From DATBLQ01 sp036555325 (GTDB taxonomy: Bacteria; Pseudomonadota; Alphaproteobacteria; Rhizobiales; Aestuariivirgaceae), in assembly GCA_036555325.1 (NCBI GenBank), contig DATBLQ010000018.1, positions 68,622 through 132,621 on the forward strand: a DNA stretch of 64,000 nucleotides, read 5' to 3'. Shown here one piece after another: positions 51,622-61,008 of this stretch (position 1 is the first letter of the stretch; every line of letters starts with the position of its first letter). The notes under the pieces are model-generated. The model had not been told where the DNA came from. It saw nothing but the letters and a program-made list of their open reading frames with translations, and ran no database searches. The position numbers were made by a program, and so were the translations under genes.

Positions 51622-51625
51622 GCCT

Positions 51626-52849
51626 TCAGGATCTTGAACGCTCGATGAATTCAACGATCTTGGGCACCATGTCTCGTTGGAAGCGCGACCCGTTGAAAAC
51701 GCCGAAATGGCCCACGCCTTTCTGCAAGTGATGCCCTCTGCGCGCCACAGGGATATTTTTGCACAATTCATGTGCTGCATATGTTTGGCCAACGCCCGAG
51801 ATATCGTCCCTTTCACCCTCGACAGTCAGCAAGGCGGTGCTTCGAATGGCATTCAGATCAACCCGATGCCCGCGATGCTCAAAGGAGCCTACCGCGAGAT
51901 CGTGACGGATGAATACCCTTTCGACCGTCTGCAGGTAGAATTCTCCCGTTAGATCCATGACCGAAAGATACTCATCGTAAAATTCTTTCTGCTTGCTGGC
52001 CTTCGCGACATTGCCCTCGACGAGATGCCAGTAGAGCTCCCGATGCGCGCCCACGTGCCGATCGAGATTCATTGCCACGAAGCCGGTGAGTTGCATGAAT
52101 CCCGGATACACATCTCGTCCATATCCCGGATGCATCCACGGCACCTGCACGATCGCATTTCGCCGGAACCAGTTGACGCCCCGTTCCCCGGCATAGCGGT
52201 TGACTGCGGTCGGGTTCTTGCGCGTGTCGATCGGCCCGCCCATTAGGACCATGCTCAGTGGCAGGTTGGGATCGTTTCTTTCCGCCATTAGCGCAACTGC
52301 CGCCAGCACGGGCACGGAAGGTTGGCAAACCGCCATGACGTGGGTCGAGGGCCCGAGTTGTGCCAGCATTTCGAAAAGATAGTCGATGTAGTCGTCGAGA
52401 TCGAATAGGCCCTGGTTGACCGGCACCTCGCGAGCATCGATCCAGTCGGTCACATAAACGTCGGCATGAGGAAGCATCGCTTCGACAGTTCCGCGCAGGA
52501 GCGTTGCGAAGTGTCCCGACATCGGCGCCACTATGAGCAATTTCGGCTGCGCCGTTTCTGCCGGTTCTTTTTTGAAATGCAGCAGTCGGCAGAATGGTTT
52601 GGACCACAAAACCACCTCGGAGATCCCCACCTTTTCCTTTCCCCGCTTCATCTCTGAAATGCCGAACTCTGGCCGACGGAATCGCCGTGTGGTGCGCTCG
52701 ACGATCTCCATCGATGCAGCCATCGTTCGTCCCAGTGCCGTATCGGAAAACGGGTTGTTGGGATGTGTCCAGAAATATTGGCTGAAGCCCGCAGCCGCGT
52801 TGAGTGGCGCGGCGGCTGCCTGATTCAGCTCATAAAGGTGGTACAACAA
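51626..52849 (-). CDS. phaZ: Intracellular polyhydroxyalkanoate depolymerase
   Basis: PhaZ mobilises stored polyhydroxybutyrate inside the cell. The 407-residue protein belongs to the Ralstonia PhaZa1 type: the nucleophile is a cysteine (Cys175 in VCQPSVP) in place of the lipase-box serine, and an alpha/beta-hydrolase His is found near the end (GVGHFGVFNGSRF). The start MLYHLYELNQ is typical of the family. The start codon is TTG, seven bases after AGGGGGG. The gene implies that this organism makes storage polyester, although no synthase gene is in the window. Confidence 0.93.
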   Translation of the reverse strand: MLYHLYELNQAAAAPLNAAAGFSQYFWTHPNNPFSDTALGRTMAASMEIVERTTRRFRRPEFGISEMKRGKEKVGISEVVLWSKPFCRLLHFKKEPAETAQPKLLIVAPMSGHFATLLRGTVEAMLPHADVYVTDWIDAREVPVNQGLFDLDDYIDYLFEMLAQLGPSTHVMAVCQPSVPVLAAVALMAERNDPNLPLSMVLMGGPIDTRKNPTAVNRYAGERGVNWFRRNAIVQVPWMHPGYGRDVYPGFMQLTGFVAMNLDRHVGAHRELYWHLVEGNVAKASKQKEFYDEYLSVMDLTGEFYLQTVERVFIRHDLAVGSFEHRGHRVDLNAIRSTALLTVEGERDDISGVGQTYAAHELCKNIPVARRGHHLQKGVGHFGVFNGSRFQRDMVPKIVEFIERSRS

Positions 52850-52962
52850 AAGCTTACCCCCCTCGCTGCCCGGTTGGACACTGCCGCAAAACGCTGCTGC
52901 GCCGCAAGTCTTTCCTGTGGGTCGGGCAGACCTGGTCCGGCAAATATTGGTCGCCTCATTTC

Positions 52963-53571
52963 TTAATTTCCGATCGCCGCCTCGATATCGCGGGCGAGAG
53001 CTTTGGCATCGGTTCCATAACTGAAGTGTTTGAGAAAAGTTCCTTGCTTATCCATAAGATAGATTATGCTTGTATGATCCATTAAATAATCGTTGGCCCC
53101 GCTGCTGTTTGCTTTCGCATAGTAAACCCGATAGGCCTTGGCGACTCTTCGAATCTCTTCCTCGCTGCCCGTCAGCCCCAGATAGCTCGGATGAAAGTTC
53201 TTCATGTAGTAAGAAAGCGCCTCAGCGCTATCGCGCTCGGGGTCGATGGAAACAAAGAGGGGCTGGATGTCCTTTGCCTTGTCACCCATTTGGTCGAGTG
53301 CCGCAGAAATGACTTGCAGTTCTGTCGGGCAGACGTCCGGACAGTACGTATACCCGAACGAAATAAGCATGTACTTGCCCCGGAAATCCTTGTCGCTGAC
53401 CCGTTTGCCGCTGTGCGCGGTGAGCTCGAACGGGCCACCGATGAGTGCCGCCCCGGATGATATGGGTCCCCTTCCAGGGTGAAGTACGCTATAGCTCGCA
53501 AGCCCCGCCACAACTGCAGCGCAGGCGAGTATCAAAAGTCCCAATATTCTCTTCTTGATCAATGCCTTCAT
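52963..53571 (-). CDS. SCO1/SenC family copper chaperone
   Basis: A membrane-anchored thioredoxin-fold protein that delivers copper to the CuA site of cytochrome c oxidase. The 202-residue protein has an N-terminal helix (about 8-29), the CxxxC motif at Cys77 and Cys81 (YTYCPDVCPTE) and the third copper ligand His166 (LMDHTS). It is divergent from regB, with 82 bases between starts, as senC is in Rhodobacter, so the two may share regulatory sequence. The ATG at 53571 (MKALIKKRILG) is preferred over a longer frame. Confidence 0.92.
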   Translation of the reverse strand: MKALIKKRILGLLILACAAVVAGLASYSVLHPGRGPISSGAALIGGPFELTAHSGKRVSDKDFRGKYMLISFGYTYCPDVCPTELQVISAALDQMGDKAKDIQPLFVSIDPERDSAEALSYYMKNFHPSYLGLTGSEEEIRRVAKAYRVYYAKANSSGANDYLMDHTSIIYLMDKQGTFLKHFSYGTDAKALARDIEAAIGN

Positions 53572-53653
53572 CGCTTGACCACCCCGGTTTCGTCGCGCCG
53601 CACAATAGACTAATGTTGCCTCCCGGCAAGCAGGATTGGAAATTGCAGATGTG

Positions 53654-55015
53654 ATGACGTTTGAACAGCAATCAAGCCGCACTCGCGGTCTGCGTTTGCA
53701 GACTCTCGTGAGGCTCAGGTGGATTGCCGTGATCGGTCAGACGGCGGCTGTTCTTTTTGTTCACCTGGTGTTGAATTTTCCATTGCCTCTCGGCTTCTGC
53801 CTCGCGGTGATTGCGCTGTCGGCTTGGCTTAACATTTTCTTGGCGGTCCGTTGGCGTTCGACAGTTCGGCTCTCGGACCAGAGCACCGCGCTTCTTCTGG
53901 GCTACGACATAGTTCAGCTGGCCGTGCTGCTTTATCTCACCGGCGGCTTGGAGAACCCTTTCGCTTTCTTGTTCCTCGTACCCGTCATGGTGTCTGCAAC
54001 GATTCTCCCGCCTCGCTACACGATCTGGCTGGCAGGTCTCGCCCTGTCATTGTCAACTGTGCTCACCTCCTTTCATTTGCCATTGCCCTGGAAGGAGGGT
54101 CAAAGCCTCATCATGCCGCCGCTTTACGTGGCGGGCCTGTGGGCAGCGCTTCTGTGTGGCACCGTTTTCTCCGCAGTTTATGCCAGCCGCATTGCCGCCG
54201 AGGCACGCCAGATGTCGGAAGCTCTCGCCGCAACCGAAATGGTTCTCGCTCGAGAGCAACAGCTATCTGCCCTCGATGGCCTTGCCGCCGCCGCCGCCCA
54301 TGAGCTCGGAACCCCTCTTGCCACGATTGCGCTTGTGGCCAAGGAGCTGAAGCGTGAACTGCCTCCCTCTCCCCAGTACACGGACGATCTCGATTTGCTT
54401 TTGAGCCAGGCCGACCGTTGCCGTGAGATCCTATCGCGCCTTTCCGATCTCGAAGCGCAGAACGATGCCATGTTTGCAAGGCTCAAATTGACCGTGATGT
54501 TGGAGGAGATTGCCGAACCGTTGCGCGGATCGGACGTTTCCATCTATGTTGCGCGCGATCCCCACGAGCCCCCAAGCTCCCCCGAACCGTGGCTCCTGCG
54601 CAATCCCGCCATCAATTATGGCATCGGCAATTTGCTGGAGAATGCCGTCGATTTCGCCTCAAGCCGCGTCGATGTCGAGCCTCAATGGACGGAGAATGGG
54701 GTTTCCATCGACATTCGCGACGATGGTCCTGGCTTTTCTCAGGACGTCATCGACCGGCTGGGCGATCCTTTCGTGACCACTCGCAAAGGCCGCGACTCCG
54801 GCGAGACTGCAGACCTCAACAAACATCAGGGGATGGGATTGGGGTTCTTTATTGCCAAGACGCTGCTCGAACGATCGGGCGCCACGGTCACCTTGGCGAA
54901 CCGAAATGCCGGCGACAGGGGTGCTGCGGTGAGAATTTCCTGGCCGCGAAACGTGATTGAGGCGCCGCCCCTCGCCGAACACGCGGTAATACCTCTAGCT
55001 GCCGAAGCCAATTGA
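53654..55015 (+). CDS. regB: Redox-sensing histidine kinase RegB/ActS
   Basis: RegB is the membrane sensor of the RegBA (PrrBA, ActSR) redox system, which controls respiration, carbon and nitrogen fixation genes. The 453-residue protein has six membrane helices with the quinone-binding GGLENPF heptad, the phosphorylated His216 in AAHELGTPLATIAL, the redox-active cysteine (Cys256 in QADRCREIL) and the ATPase boxes NLLENAVDFA, DDGPGF and GMGLGFFIAKTLLE. The ATG at 53654 is preferred to a TTG at 53636. regA follows after 35 bases. Confidence 0.95.
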   Translation: MTFEQQSSRTRGLRLQTLVRLRWIAVIGQTAAVLFVHLVLNFPLPLGFCLAVIALSAWLNIFLAVRWRSTVRLSDQSTALLLGYDIVQLAVLLYLTGGLENPFAFLFLVPVMVSATILPPRYTIWLAGLALSLSTVLTSFHLPLPWKEGQSLIMPPLYVAGLWAALLCGTVFSAVYASRIAAEARQMSEALAATEMVLAREQQLSALDGLAAAAAHELGTPLATIALVAKELKRELPPSPQYTDDLDLLLSQADRCREILSRLSDLEAQNDAMFARLKLTVMLEEIAEPLRGSDVSIYVARDPHEPPSSPEPWLLRNPAINYGIGNLLENAVDFASSRVDVEPQWTENGVSIDIRDDGPGFSQDVIDRLGDPFVTTRKGRDSGETADLNKHQGMGLGFFIAKTLLERSGATVTLANRNAGDRGAAVRISWPRNVIEAPPLAEHAVIPLAAEAN

Positions 55016-55050
55016 CGGGAAGCCGCGGGGCGGCGGACAATGGACCAAGT

Positions 55051-55596
55051 ATGAACGAACAATCTCTTCCCCAGGATAAAACCCTCCTGCTTGTCGACGA
55101 TGACAAGCCTTTCTTGACACGGCTGGCCCGCGCCATGGAAAGCCGCGGCTTCCACGTGCGGATGGCAGAAACCGTCGGGGAGGGCATCGAACAAGTAAAG
55201 AAATCCCCTCCCGGGTACGCCGTGGTCGATTTGCGATTGGCCGACGGTAGCGGACTCGATGTCATCTCCGCCTTGCATCACGCCCGCCCCGATGCTCGCG
55301 CGGTTGTTTTGACGGGCTATGGCAACATTGCCACGGCGGTCACCGCTGTGAAGCTCGGAGCTATCGACTATTTGGCCAAGCCCGCCGATGCGGACGCCGT
55401 CTATGGCGCGCTGATGGCGGAATCGCCCTCTCGCGCCGCTCTGCCGGAAAATCCGATGTCGGCCGATCGCGTTCGCTGGGAGCATATCCAGCGGGTCTAC
55501 GAACTGTGCAACCGCAACGTTTCCGAAACTGCTCGCCGCCTGAACATGCATCGGCGCACTCTGCAGCGCATTTTGGCGAAACGAGCGCCGCGCTAG
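55051..55596 (+). CDS. regA: Response regulator RegA/ActR
   Basis: RegA is the DNA-binding partner of RegB. The 181-residue protein has a receiver domain with the acidic pocket Asp16-Asp18, phospho-acceptor Asp60 (VVDLRLADGSG) and the conserved Lys in YLAKPAD, a short proline-containing linker, and a Fis-type helix-turn-helix (YELCNRNVSETARRLNMHRR), which is nearly invariant among alphaproteobacterial RegA. It probably autoregulates its operon and may act on the divergent SCO1 gene. Confidence 0.96.
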   Translation: MNEQSLPQDKTLLLVDDDKPFLTRLARAMESRGFHVRMAETVGEGIEQVKKSPPGYAVVDLRLADGSGLDVISALHHARPDARAVVLTGYGNIATAVTAVKLGAIDYLAKPADADAVYGALMAESPSRAALPENPMSADRVRWEHIQRVYELCNRNVSETARRLNMHRRTLQRILAKRAPR

Positions 55597-55597
55597 G

Positions 55598-56065
55598 TCA
55601 GGCGTTGGGATCGCATATCGTGTGCAATCTCAAGGCGGCCGCCCGTGCAAAACGCAGCGTCACTGCCTTCCGCCGCGCGGCAGGCATGAGATGATCCTGC
55701 GGATCCCGCAGAATTTCCGCTCCCCAGCGGTCGGCGACGATCAGGCCCGACTGCGGGGGTATCACTTCAGCCGGCATATCGGGTGGAATGGCAAAATAAA
55801 GCCTATCACAGAAGTCCTCATACTCCGGCCATTTGTCATCGGCCCTGAAGTCGGCAAGGCACGATTTTATTTCGATCGCCCAGATCGCCCCAGTCGTCCC
55901 AACCGCCATCACATCGACTCTGCGGCCGGAAGCGAGCGGCAGTTCCGTTACGGTGGCGAATCCAAGCGTCCGCAGCATCCGGCAGACCCCACGTTGAACG
56001 GCTGCCGCTCTCGCCGACTGTCGTCCATCGATAATGGTGAGCTCGATCTCGGTGTTCAGGGGCAA
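55598..56065 (-). CDS. MmcB-family DNA repair protein (PD-(D/E)xK nuclease-like)
   Basis: A 155-residue protein of the MmcB family, which in Caulobacter is linked to survival of mitomycin C damage. The nuclease-like core is visible: Glu41 (TELPLASGRR), Asp51 (VDVMAV) and Glu65-x-Lys67 (AIEIKSC), followed by a tail typical of the family (LIVADRWGAEIL). It converges on regA one base away. The biochemical activity of this family has not been shown as far as I know. Confidence 0.8.
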   Translation of the reverse strand: MPLNTEIELTIIDGRQSARAAAVQRGVCRMLRTLGFATVTELPLASGRRVDVMAVGTTGAIWAIEIKSCLADFRADDKWPEYEDFCDRLYFAIPPDMPAEVIPPQSGLIVADRWGAEILRDPQDHLMPAARRKAVTLRFARAAALRLHTICDPNA

Positions 56066-56158
56066 CGACCTCCGACCTGCCTATTGTAACTGACTTTTCC
56101 GGAAACCATAGGCTAGGGTGAGAAGAAAGATCAACGCAAGTCAAATGGGTTCGGGGGT

Positions 56159-56767
56159 ATGCGATTTCTATTGGTCATAACTCAGGCGATCGATGCTTTC
56201 AGCCGGCTCATCGGCGTGTTTGCAACCTATCTGGTCCTTCTTGCGGCACTTGTCAGCGCCTTCAATGCCTTCGCCCGCTACAGCATAGCCAGCATTGTCG
56301 GTCTCGAACGAAAGCTTTCCTTTGGCGGTGGCGGCCTGGCCTGGCTTCTCGATCTCTATCGCCAGAACTCGAACACCCTGGGCGAGGCGCAATGGTACAT
56401 GTTCGCCGGTATGGTGATGTTCGGCGCGGCCCATACGCTGCGCATGAACGAGCATGTGCGCGTGGATGTCCTCTATGGCGCTGCCAGCGAGCGCACAAGG
56501 CTGTGGATCGATCTCTTGGGGGGCATTTTCTTTCTCCTGCCCATGTGCCTCCTGATGATCGCCTTCACTTGGCCATGGTTCCTCGAATCCTATTACGGGG
56601 GTGAAATGTCCGCCAATGCCGGCGGCCTGCTGCGCTGGCCCGTCAAGCTGGCCTTGCCTCTAGGATTCGCTCTCGTCGCACTGCAGGGCCTTTCTGAAAT
56701 CCTCAAATGTTTCCTTGCGCTGGCAGGCCACGGCCGCACCCGCTCCTATGAAAGACCGGTGCAATGA
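56159..56767 (+). CDS. TRAP transporter small permease (DctQ type)
   Basis: This is the small membrane subunit of a tripartite ATP-independent periplasmic transporter. The 202-residue protein has four predicted helices (about 10-35, 75-95, 115-140, 155-180) and the NEHVRVDVLYG loop typical of DctQ. A roughly 30-residue insert (SIVGLERKLS...NTLGEAQWYMF) after helix one marks the larger subtype found with TakP- and chloroaromatic-type systems. It overlaps the large permease gene (ATGA). Confidence 0.9.
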   Translation: MRFLLVITQAIDAFSRLIGVFATYLVLLAALVSAFNAFARYSIASIVGLERKLSFGGGGLAWLLDLYRQNSNTLGEAQWYMFAGMVMFGAAHTLRMNEHVRVDVLYGAASERTRLWIDLLGGIFFLLPMCLLMIAFTWPWFLESYYGGEMSANAGGLLRWPVKLALPLGFALVALQGLSEILKCFLALAGHGRTRSYERPVQ

Positions 56768-58218
56768 TCGATCTCATCAAGGAGTACATGGCGCCCATGA
56801 TGTTCGCTGGGCTTGTGGTGTTCATGGTCATTGGTTACCCGGCGGCGTTTTCCTTGGCTGCCGTCGGACTGTTTTTTGGCCTTGTCGCCATTGAGCTTGG
56901 GGTCATTGCCCCGGATTTCCTGGGCAATCTGACGTTCCAGCTTTTCTCGGTGCTCTCCAACGACCTGCTTTTGGCGATTCCCTTCTTTACTTTGATGGGC
57001 GTCATCCTCGAACGGTGCGGGCTGGCAGAAGATCTGCTCGAAGGCTTTGGCCAGCTCTTTGGTGGACTGCGCGGCGGACTGTCCTACGCAGTGATTCTTG
57101 TCGGCGCCATCCTGGGTGCCATTACCGGCACCGTTGCTGCCTCGGTTATTGCCATGGGGTTGATTGCGTTGCCGGTCATGCTGAAATACGGCTACAACAT
57201 TCGGCATGCCACCGGCGTGATCGCAGCATCGGGCACGATTACCCAGCTCATTCCTCCCTCTCTTGTGCTCGTCGTTCTCGCCGACCAGCTGCAAAGACCG
57301 GTTGGTGATATGTATCGCGGCGCCTTCGGCGCTAGCTTTGTTCAGGTGCTCTTGTTCTCCCTTTGGGTGCTCCTCTTGAGTGTTCTGCGCCCCCGCGACG
57401 TGCCTCCGCTGCCTCCCGAGGCGCGCAGGCTGCGAGGCCTCGCACTTGCCTGGCGCTGCATCCGCGGCATGGTCCCCTCGATACTCCTCATCTTTGTCGT
57501 TCTTGGCACAATTTTCTTGGGCCTCGCCACTCCGACCGAGGCAGGCGCCATGGGCGTAGTTGGCGCCTTTCTGCTTGCCGCTTCCTATGGAAGGCTGAAA
57601 TGGTCGATGACCTACCAGGGAATGCAAACCACCATGCGCATAACCTCCATGGTGGTTTTTATTCTTCTGGGTGCTAGGACCTTCAGTCTCGTGTTTCAAG
57701 GCATAGGCGGCAAGGAATGGATCGAAGGGCTGCTCACCACTCTTCCAGGCGGAGCCATTGGTTTTTTGGTTTTCGTCAATGTTTTCATTTTCATCATCGC
57801 GTTCTTTCTCGATTTCTTTGAAATCGCCTTCATCATTATTCCGCTGCTCGCCCCGGCCGCGACCGCACTCGGCATTGATCTCGTGTGGTTCGGGGTCTTG
57901 CTCGGCGCCAACATGCAAACGAGTTTCATGCACCCGCCCTTTGGCTTTGCCTTGTTCTACTTGCGCGGCATTTCTCCGCCTTCAGTGCGCAGCAGCGACA
58001 TCTATTGGGGCGCCCTGCCTTGGGTGGCGCTTCAGCTCATGCTCGTAGCGCTGCTCATCGCCTTTCCCTCGATCGTTACTTTTTTCATCGATGCCCCCTC
58101 GACCCTGAATCTCGACACGATAGAGGTCGAGATTCCATCCACCGACAGTGGTTCCGATTTGAACTCGCCCCCCGCCATCGATTTATCCGAACCACCGAAA
58201 TTTGACGAGCAGCCGTGA
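56764..58218 (+). CDS. TRAP transporter large permease (DctM type)
   Basis: This is the transport subunit, driven by the sodium gradient in characterised members. The 484-residue protein has about 12 helices, the family stretches LLLAIPFFTLMGVILERCGLA and SGTITQLIPPSLVLVVLADQ, and GANMQTSFMHPPFGFALFYLRG near the end. An acidic, Ser/Pro-rich tail of about 40 residues extends past the last helix. The gene is fused in operon with the small permease. The matching binding protein lies downstream on the other strand. Confidence 0.93.
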   Translation: MIDLIKEYMAPMMFAGLVVFMVIGYPAAFSLAAVGLFFGLVAIELGVIAPDFLGNLTFQLFSVLSNDLLLAIPFFTLMGVILERCGLAEDLLEGFGQLFGGLRGGLSYAVILVGAILGAITGTVAASVIAMGLIALPVMLKYGYNIRHATGVIAASGTITQLIPPSLVLVVLADQLQRPVGDMYRGAFGASFVQVLLFSLWVLLLSVLRPRDVPPLPPEARRLRGLALAWRCIRGMVPSILLIFVVLGTIFLGLATPTEAGAMGVVGAFLLAASYGRLKWSMTYQGMQTTMRITSMVVFILLGARTFSLVFQGIGGKEWIEGLLTTLPGGAIGFLVFVNVFIFIIAFFLDFFEIAFIIIPLLAPAATALGIDLVWFGVLLGANMQTSFMHPPFGFALFYLRGISPPSVRSSDIYWGALPWVALQLMLVALLIAFPSIVTFFIDAPSTLNLDTIEVEIPSTDSGSDLNSPPAIDLSEPPKFDEQP

Positions 58219-58280
58219 CCTCAAGCCAGTCCACGGGAAAACAGAGAGGGCGCGAACGCGAAAACAGGCCGTTAGCTTGC

Positions 58281-59375
58281 CTAAAGCGCTTTCTTTCGCT
58301 GCTGGATCATCATGAACGCATCGAATGTATATTCCGCCACCTGGAACCACAGATATTGGTCGGCTCGGAATGCCACCATAGAATCGTATAGTTTCTTGAA
58401 ATCGCCATTTTGCGAAGAAATCTCTCCATAGGTCTTTTTTGCAGCCTCGAAACAGGCTTCCATCACATCCTGCGGAAACGGTCGAAGCACCGCGCCTCCC
58501 GCAATAAGCTTCTTGAGAGCCAGGGGATTCTTGGCATCGTAGCTTGCTTGCATGTCTATATTGGCTGCCTGCGATGCCGTCTTGATGATGGATTGGTAGA
58601 AGGAAGGTAATTCCGCCCACTTGTCCAAGTTCACCATGGTGTGGAGCATGGGGCCGCCTTCCCACCACCCCGGGTAATAGTAGTATTTGGCAACCCTGTG
58701 AAAGCCGAGTTTCTCATCGTCATAGGGTCCAACCCACTCTGCTGCATCGATAGTGCCTTTTTCAAGCGCCTGATAGATCTCCCCGCCGGCGATTTGCTGT
58801 GGCACCACGCCGACCTGTGAAATGATTCGGCCGCCGAACCCGCCGATCCGCATTTTGAGTCCCTGAAAGTCGGCAAGCGTTTTGATCTCCTTGCGGAACC
58901 ATCCGCCCATCTGCGCACCCGTGTTGCCGCATGGAAACGCCACAAGATTGTGTTTGGCGTAAAACTCGTTCATCAGTTCGATGCCGCCGCCATTATACAT
59001 CCAGGCGTTCTGCATCCGGCTGTTCAGCCCGAAAGGAACCGTCGTCCCGAAGGCAAATGTCGGGTCCTTTCCCCAGTAGTAATAGGATGCGGTTTGGCAC
59101 ATCTCGAGATTTCCGGCCGATACTGCATTTGCTGCTTCCAGCGCCGGGACGATCTCATTTGCAGCAAACAACTGGATCTGAAATTTATTGTCGCTCGCTT
59201 CCGCAACATGTTTGACGAACCGTTCCGCTGCTCCATAGATCGTGTCGAGAGCCTTGGGGAAGCTCGAAGTCATTCGCCACTTGAGTTCCGGTATGGTTTG
59301 GGCGATGGCCGGAGCCGCCAGTGCGGCAGAAGCGGCGGCAAGCCCCCCGGTTTTGACAAACTTTCGACGGTCCAT
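58281..59375 (-). CDS. TRAP transporter substrate-binding protein (TakP-like, DctP type)
   Basis: A periplasmic binding protein of 364 residues. The N-terminus (DRRKFVKTGGLAAASAALAAPAIA) is a twin-arginine signal with the RRKFVK core and an AIA cleavage site, so export is in a folded state. The mature part resembles TakP of Rhodobacter, which binds 2-oxo acids with a cation: KMRIGGFGGRI (ligand Arg), EWVGPYDDEKLGF and YYYPGWWEGG. The ligand here is therefore probably a 2-oxo or related small acid, which is inferred. A strong AAAGGAGG precedes the ATG. It converges on the permease operon, an unusual orientation for TRAP genes. Confidence 0.9.
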   Translation of the reverse strand: MDRRKFVKTGGLAAASAALAAPAIAQTIPELKWRMTSSFPKALDTIYGAAERFVKHVAEASDNKFQIQLFAANEIVPALEAANAVSAGNLEMCQTASYYYWGKDPTFAFGTTVPFGLNSRMQNAWMYNGGGIELMNEFYAKHNLVAFPCGNTGAQMGGWFRKEIKTLADFQGLKMRIGGFGGRIISQVGVVPQQIAGGEIYQALEKGTIDAAEWVGPYDDEKLGFHRVAKYYYYPGWWEGGPMLHTMVNLDKWAELPSFYQSIIKTASQAANIDMQASYDAKNPLALKKLIAGGAVLRPFPQDVMEACFEAAKKTYGEISSQNGDFKKLYDSMVAFRADQYLWFQVAEYTFDAFMMIQQRKKAL

Positions 59376-59555
59376 GATTCCTCCTTTCCAGGCCCCCGCT
59401 GGAACCTGTCGGGCGCCGAAACTACTAGTGATTGTGGTTGTGTTCCACTGTCAAAAAAACGCTCAATTGGCGCACCACCGTAAAGGTCGCCGCAAGCGGC
59501 CTTGACGGCGCGTCGCTTTCCTTCAAATCTCCCGCAAAATGTGATTGGAAAAAAG

Positions 59556-60758
59556 ATGTACTCAAATAGAATCTCCACTTTGCTGGCATGTGTTCTTCTC
59601 GGACCCTTGGCGGCAGTGCCGGCGATCGCCGACTGCGGCCACGGCAGTTTCAGCTCCTGGCTCGATGGGGTGAGGGAGGAAGCCCAAAGCTCCGGCATCT
59701 CCTCCCGCGCCTTGCGGGCTCTTGATCGTGTCAAATTCGATCCGGGCATCATTGCTCGTGATCGCGCCCAAGGCGTTTTCTCCCAATCCTTCCTGGAATT
59801 TTCCGGTCGCATGGTGAATGCCAATCGCATGCAGGTTGGCGCCAGCCGGCTGAAGAAACATAAGACGGTTTTTACTGAGATCGAGGACGCCTATGGCGTG
59901 CCGGGGCCCGTTATTGCCGCCTTCTGGGGGCTGGAAACCGACTATGGCGCCAATACCGGAGATTTCTCGACGCTCAATGCTCTGGCCTCCCTGGCTTATG
60001 ATTGCCGCAGGCCGGAAAAATTTCGCCCTCAACTCATATTCGCCCTGCAGATCCTAGACCGGGGCGATCTCACTCCCGATGAAATGGTGGGTGCTTGGGC
60101 CGGAGAAATCGGACAGGTTCAGTTTCAGCCGCAGGACTATATCGAGAGCGGTGTCGATTTCGATGCTGATGGCCGAATAGATTTGCGCCGCAGCGTTCCC
60201 GATGTGCTCGCGTCGAGCGCCAATCTTCTGCGCCGCGGCGGCTGGCAGGCGGGAGAGCCTTGGCTGGAGGAGGTGCGCATTCCTCGCGACCTCGATTGGC
60301 AACAGGCCGACCTCAAGATCACGCATCCCCGCTCACAATGGGCCGAGTGGGGCGTTCGCGCCGCCGACGGCACACCGCTGGAGGCCGATGGCAAGGGAGC
60401 TTCTTTGCTGCTGCCCATGGGTCGCAATGGTCCGGCCTTTCTTGCCTACCCAAATTTCCACGTCTATCTCGATTGGAACCAGTCTCTCGTCTACGCCACT
60501 ACGGCAGCCTATTTTGCCACCCGCCTCGCAGGTGCCCCTCCCGTGAACAAGGGCAACGGCAAGGTCGCTCCGTTTGGCGCAAAGGAGGTCTTTGAACTCC
60601 AGAAGCTTCTCGCCGAGCAGGGATATGAAGTGGGCAAGATCGACGGCATTTTAGGGACCGCGACGCGTGATGCGGTCAAGGATGTTCAGCTGAAACTCGG
60701 TCTTCCCGCTGACTCCTATCCCACGCCCGAGCTTCTCGCAAAATTGCGCGCTATGTGA
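59556..60758 (+). CDS. Lytic murein transglycosylase (MltB-like) with peptidoglycan-binding domain
   Basis: An exported enzyme that cleaves peptidoglycan with formation of 1,6-anhydro ends. The 400-residue protein has a signal peptide (residues 1-25), an MltB-type SLT_2 catalytic domain with Glu127 (FWGLETDYG) and [17 protein letters not shown], and a C-terminal peptidoglycan-binding domain (about 330-400; [19 protein letters not shown]). There is no lipobox. I chose the ATG at 59556 because the signal peptide starts there; an upstream in-frame start at 59502 adds a charged stretch. Confidence 0.93.
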   Translation: MYSNRISTLLACVLLGPLAAVPAIADCGHGSFSSWLDGVREEAQSSGISSRALRALDRVKFDPGIIARDRAQGVFSQSFLEFSGRMVNANRMQVGASRLKKHKTVFTEIEDAYGVPGPVIAAFWGLETDYGANTGDFSTLNALASLAYDCRRPEKFRPQLIFALQILDRGDLTPDEMVGAWAGEIGQVQFQPQDYIESGVDFDADGRIDLRRSVPDVLASSANLLRRGGWQAGEPWLEEVRIPRDLDWQQADLKITHPRSQWAEWGVRAADGTPLEADGKGASLLLPMGRNGPAFLAYPNFHVYLDWNQSLVYATTAAYFATRLAGAPPVNKGNGKVAPFGAKEVFELQKLLAEQGYEVGKIDGILGTATRDAVKDVQLKLGLPADSYPTPELLAKLRAM

Positions 60759-60924
60759 CGAGGCTGACGCCCGCGATAATCAACACCACCCAAATCAGCA
60801 GGATGACGAGGAAGATATAGAAAAGAATCTTTGCGATTCCCGCTGTCGCTTCCGATATCCCGGTAAACCCGAGAATGCCGGTGATAAGCGAGATGACAAA
60901 GAAGATGATGGCCCAGCGCAGCAT
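60751..60924 (-). CDS. DUF1328 (YtjA-like) small membrane protein
   Basis: A 57-residue protein made of two hydrophobic helices with a short Gly/Thr/Ser turn ([20 protein letters not shown], then [21 protein letters not shown]). This is the DUF1328 pattern, found in many Proteobacteria and often reported as stress-induced; its function is unknown. Its last eight bases overlap the transglycosylase gene on the other strand. I chose the second Met (60924) because the family begins MLRWA. Confidence 0.85.
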   Translation of the reverse strand: MLRWAIIFFVISLITGILGFTGISEATAGIAKILFYIFLVILLIWVVLIIAGVSLVT

Positions 60925-61008
60925 GTCGTCCTCCAAAACCGGCCGCTTGCAGGCTTAAAACGCAAGCCGAGTTCGGAAGTTCCGCGAACGTCAATTGGGG
61001 AATGAGGG

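Noticed and set aside
51622..51816. 65-codon N-terminal extension of the YgjP-type peptidase
   Set aside because: It overlaps the end of phaZ in another frame and has no resemblance to the family, which starts near the ATG at 51621.
56746..57933. Open frame of 395 codons on the minus strand opposite dctM
   Set aside because: Highly charged, His/Asn/Glu-rich translation of the complement of membrane-helix codons; an artefact of hydrophobic sequence on the other strand.
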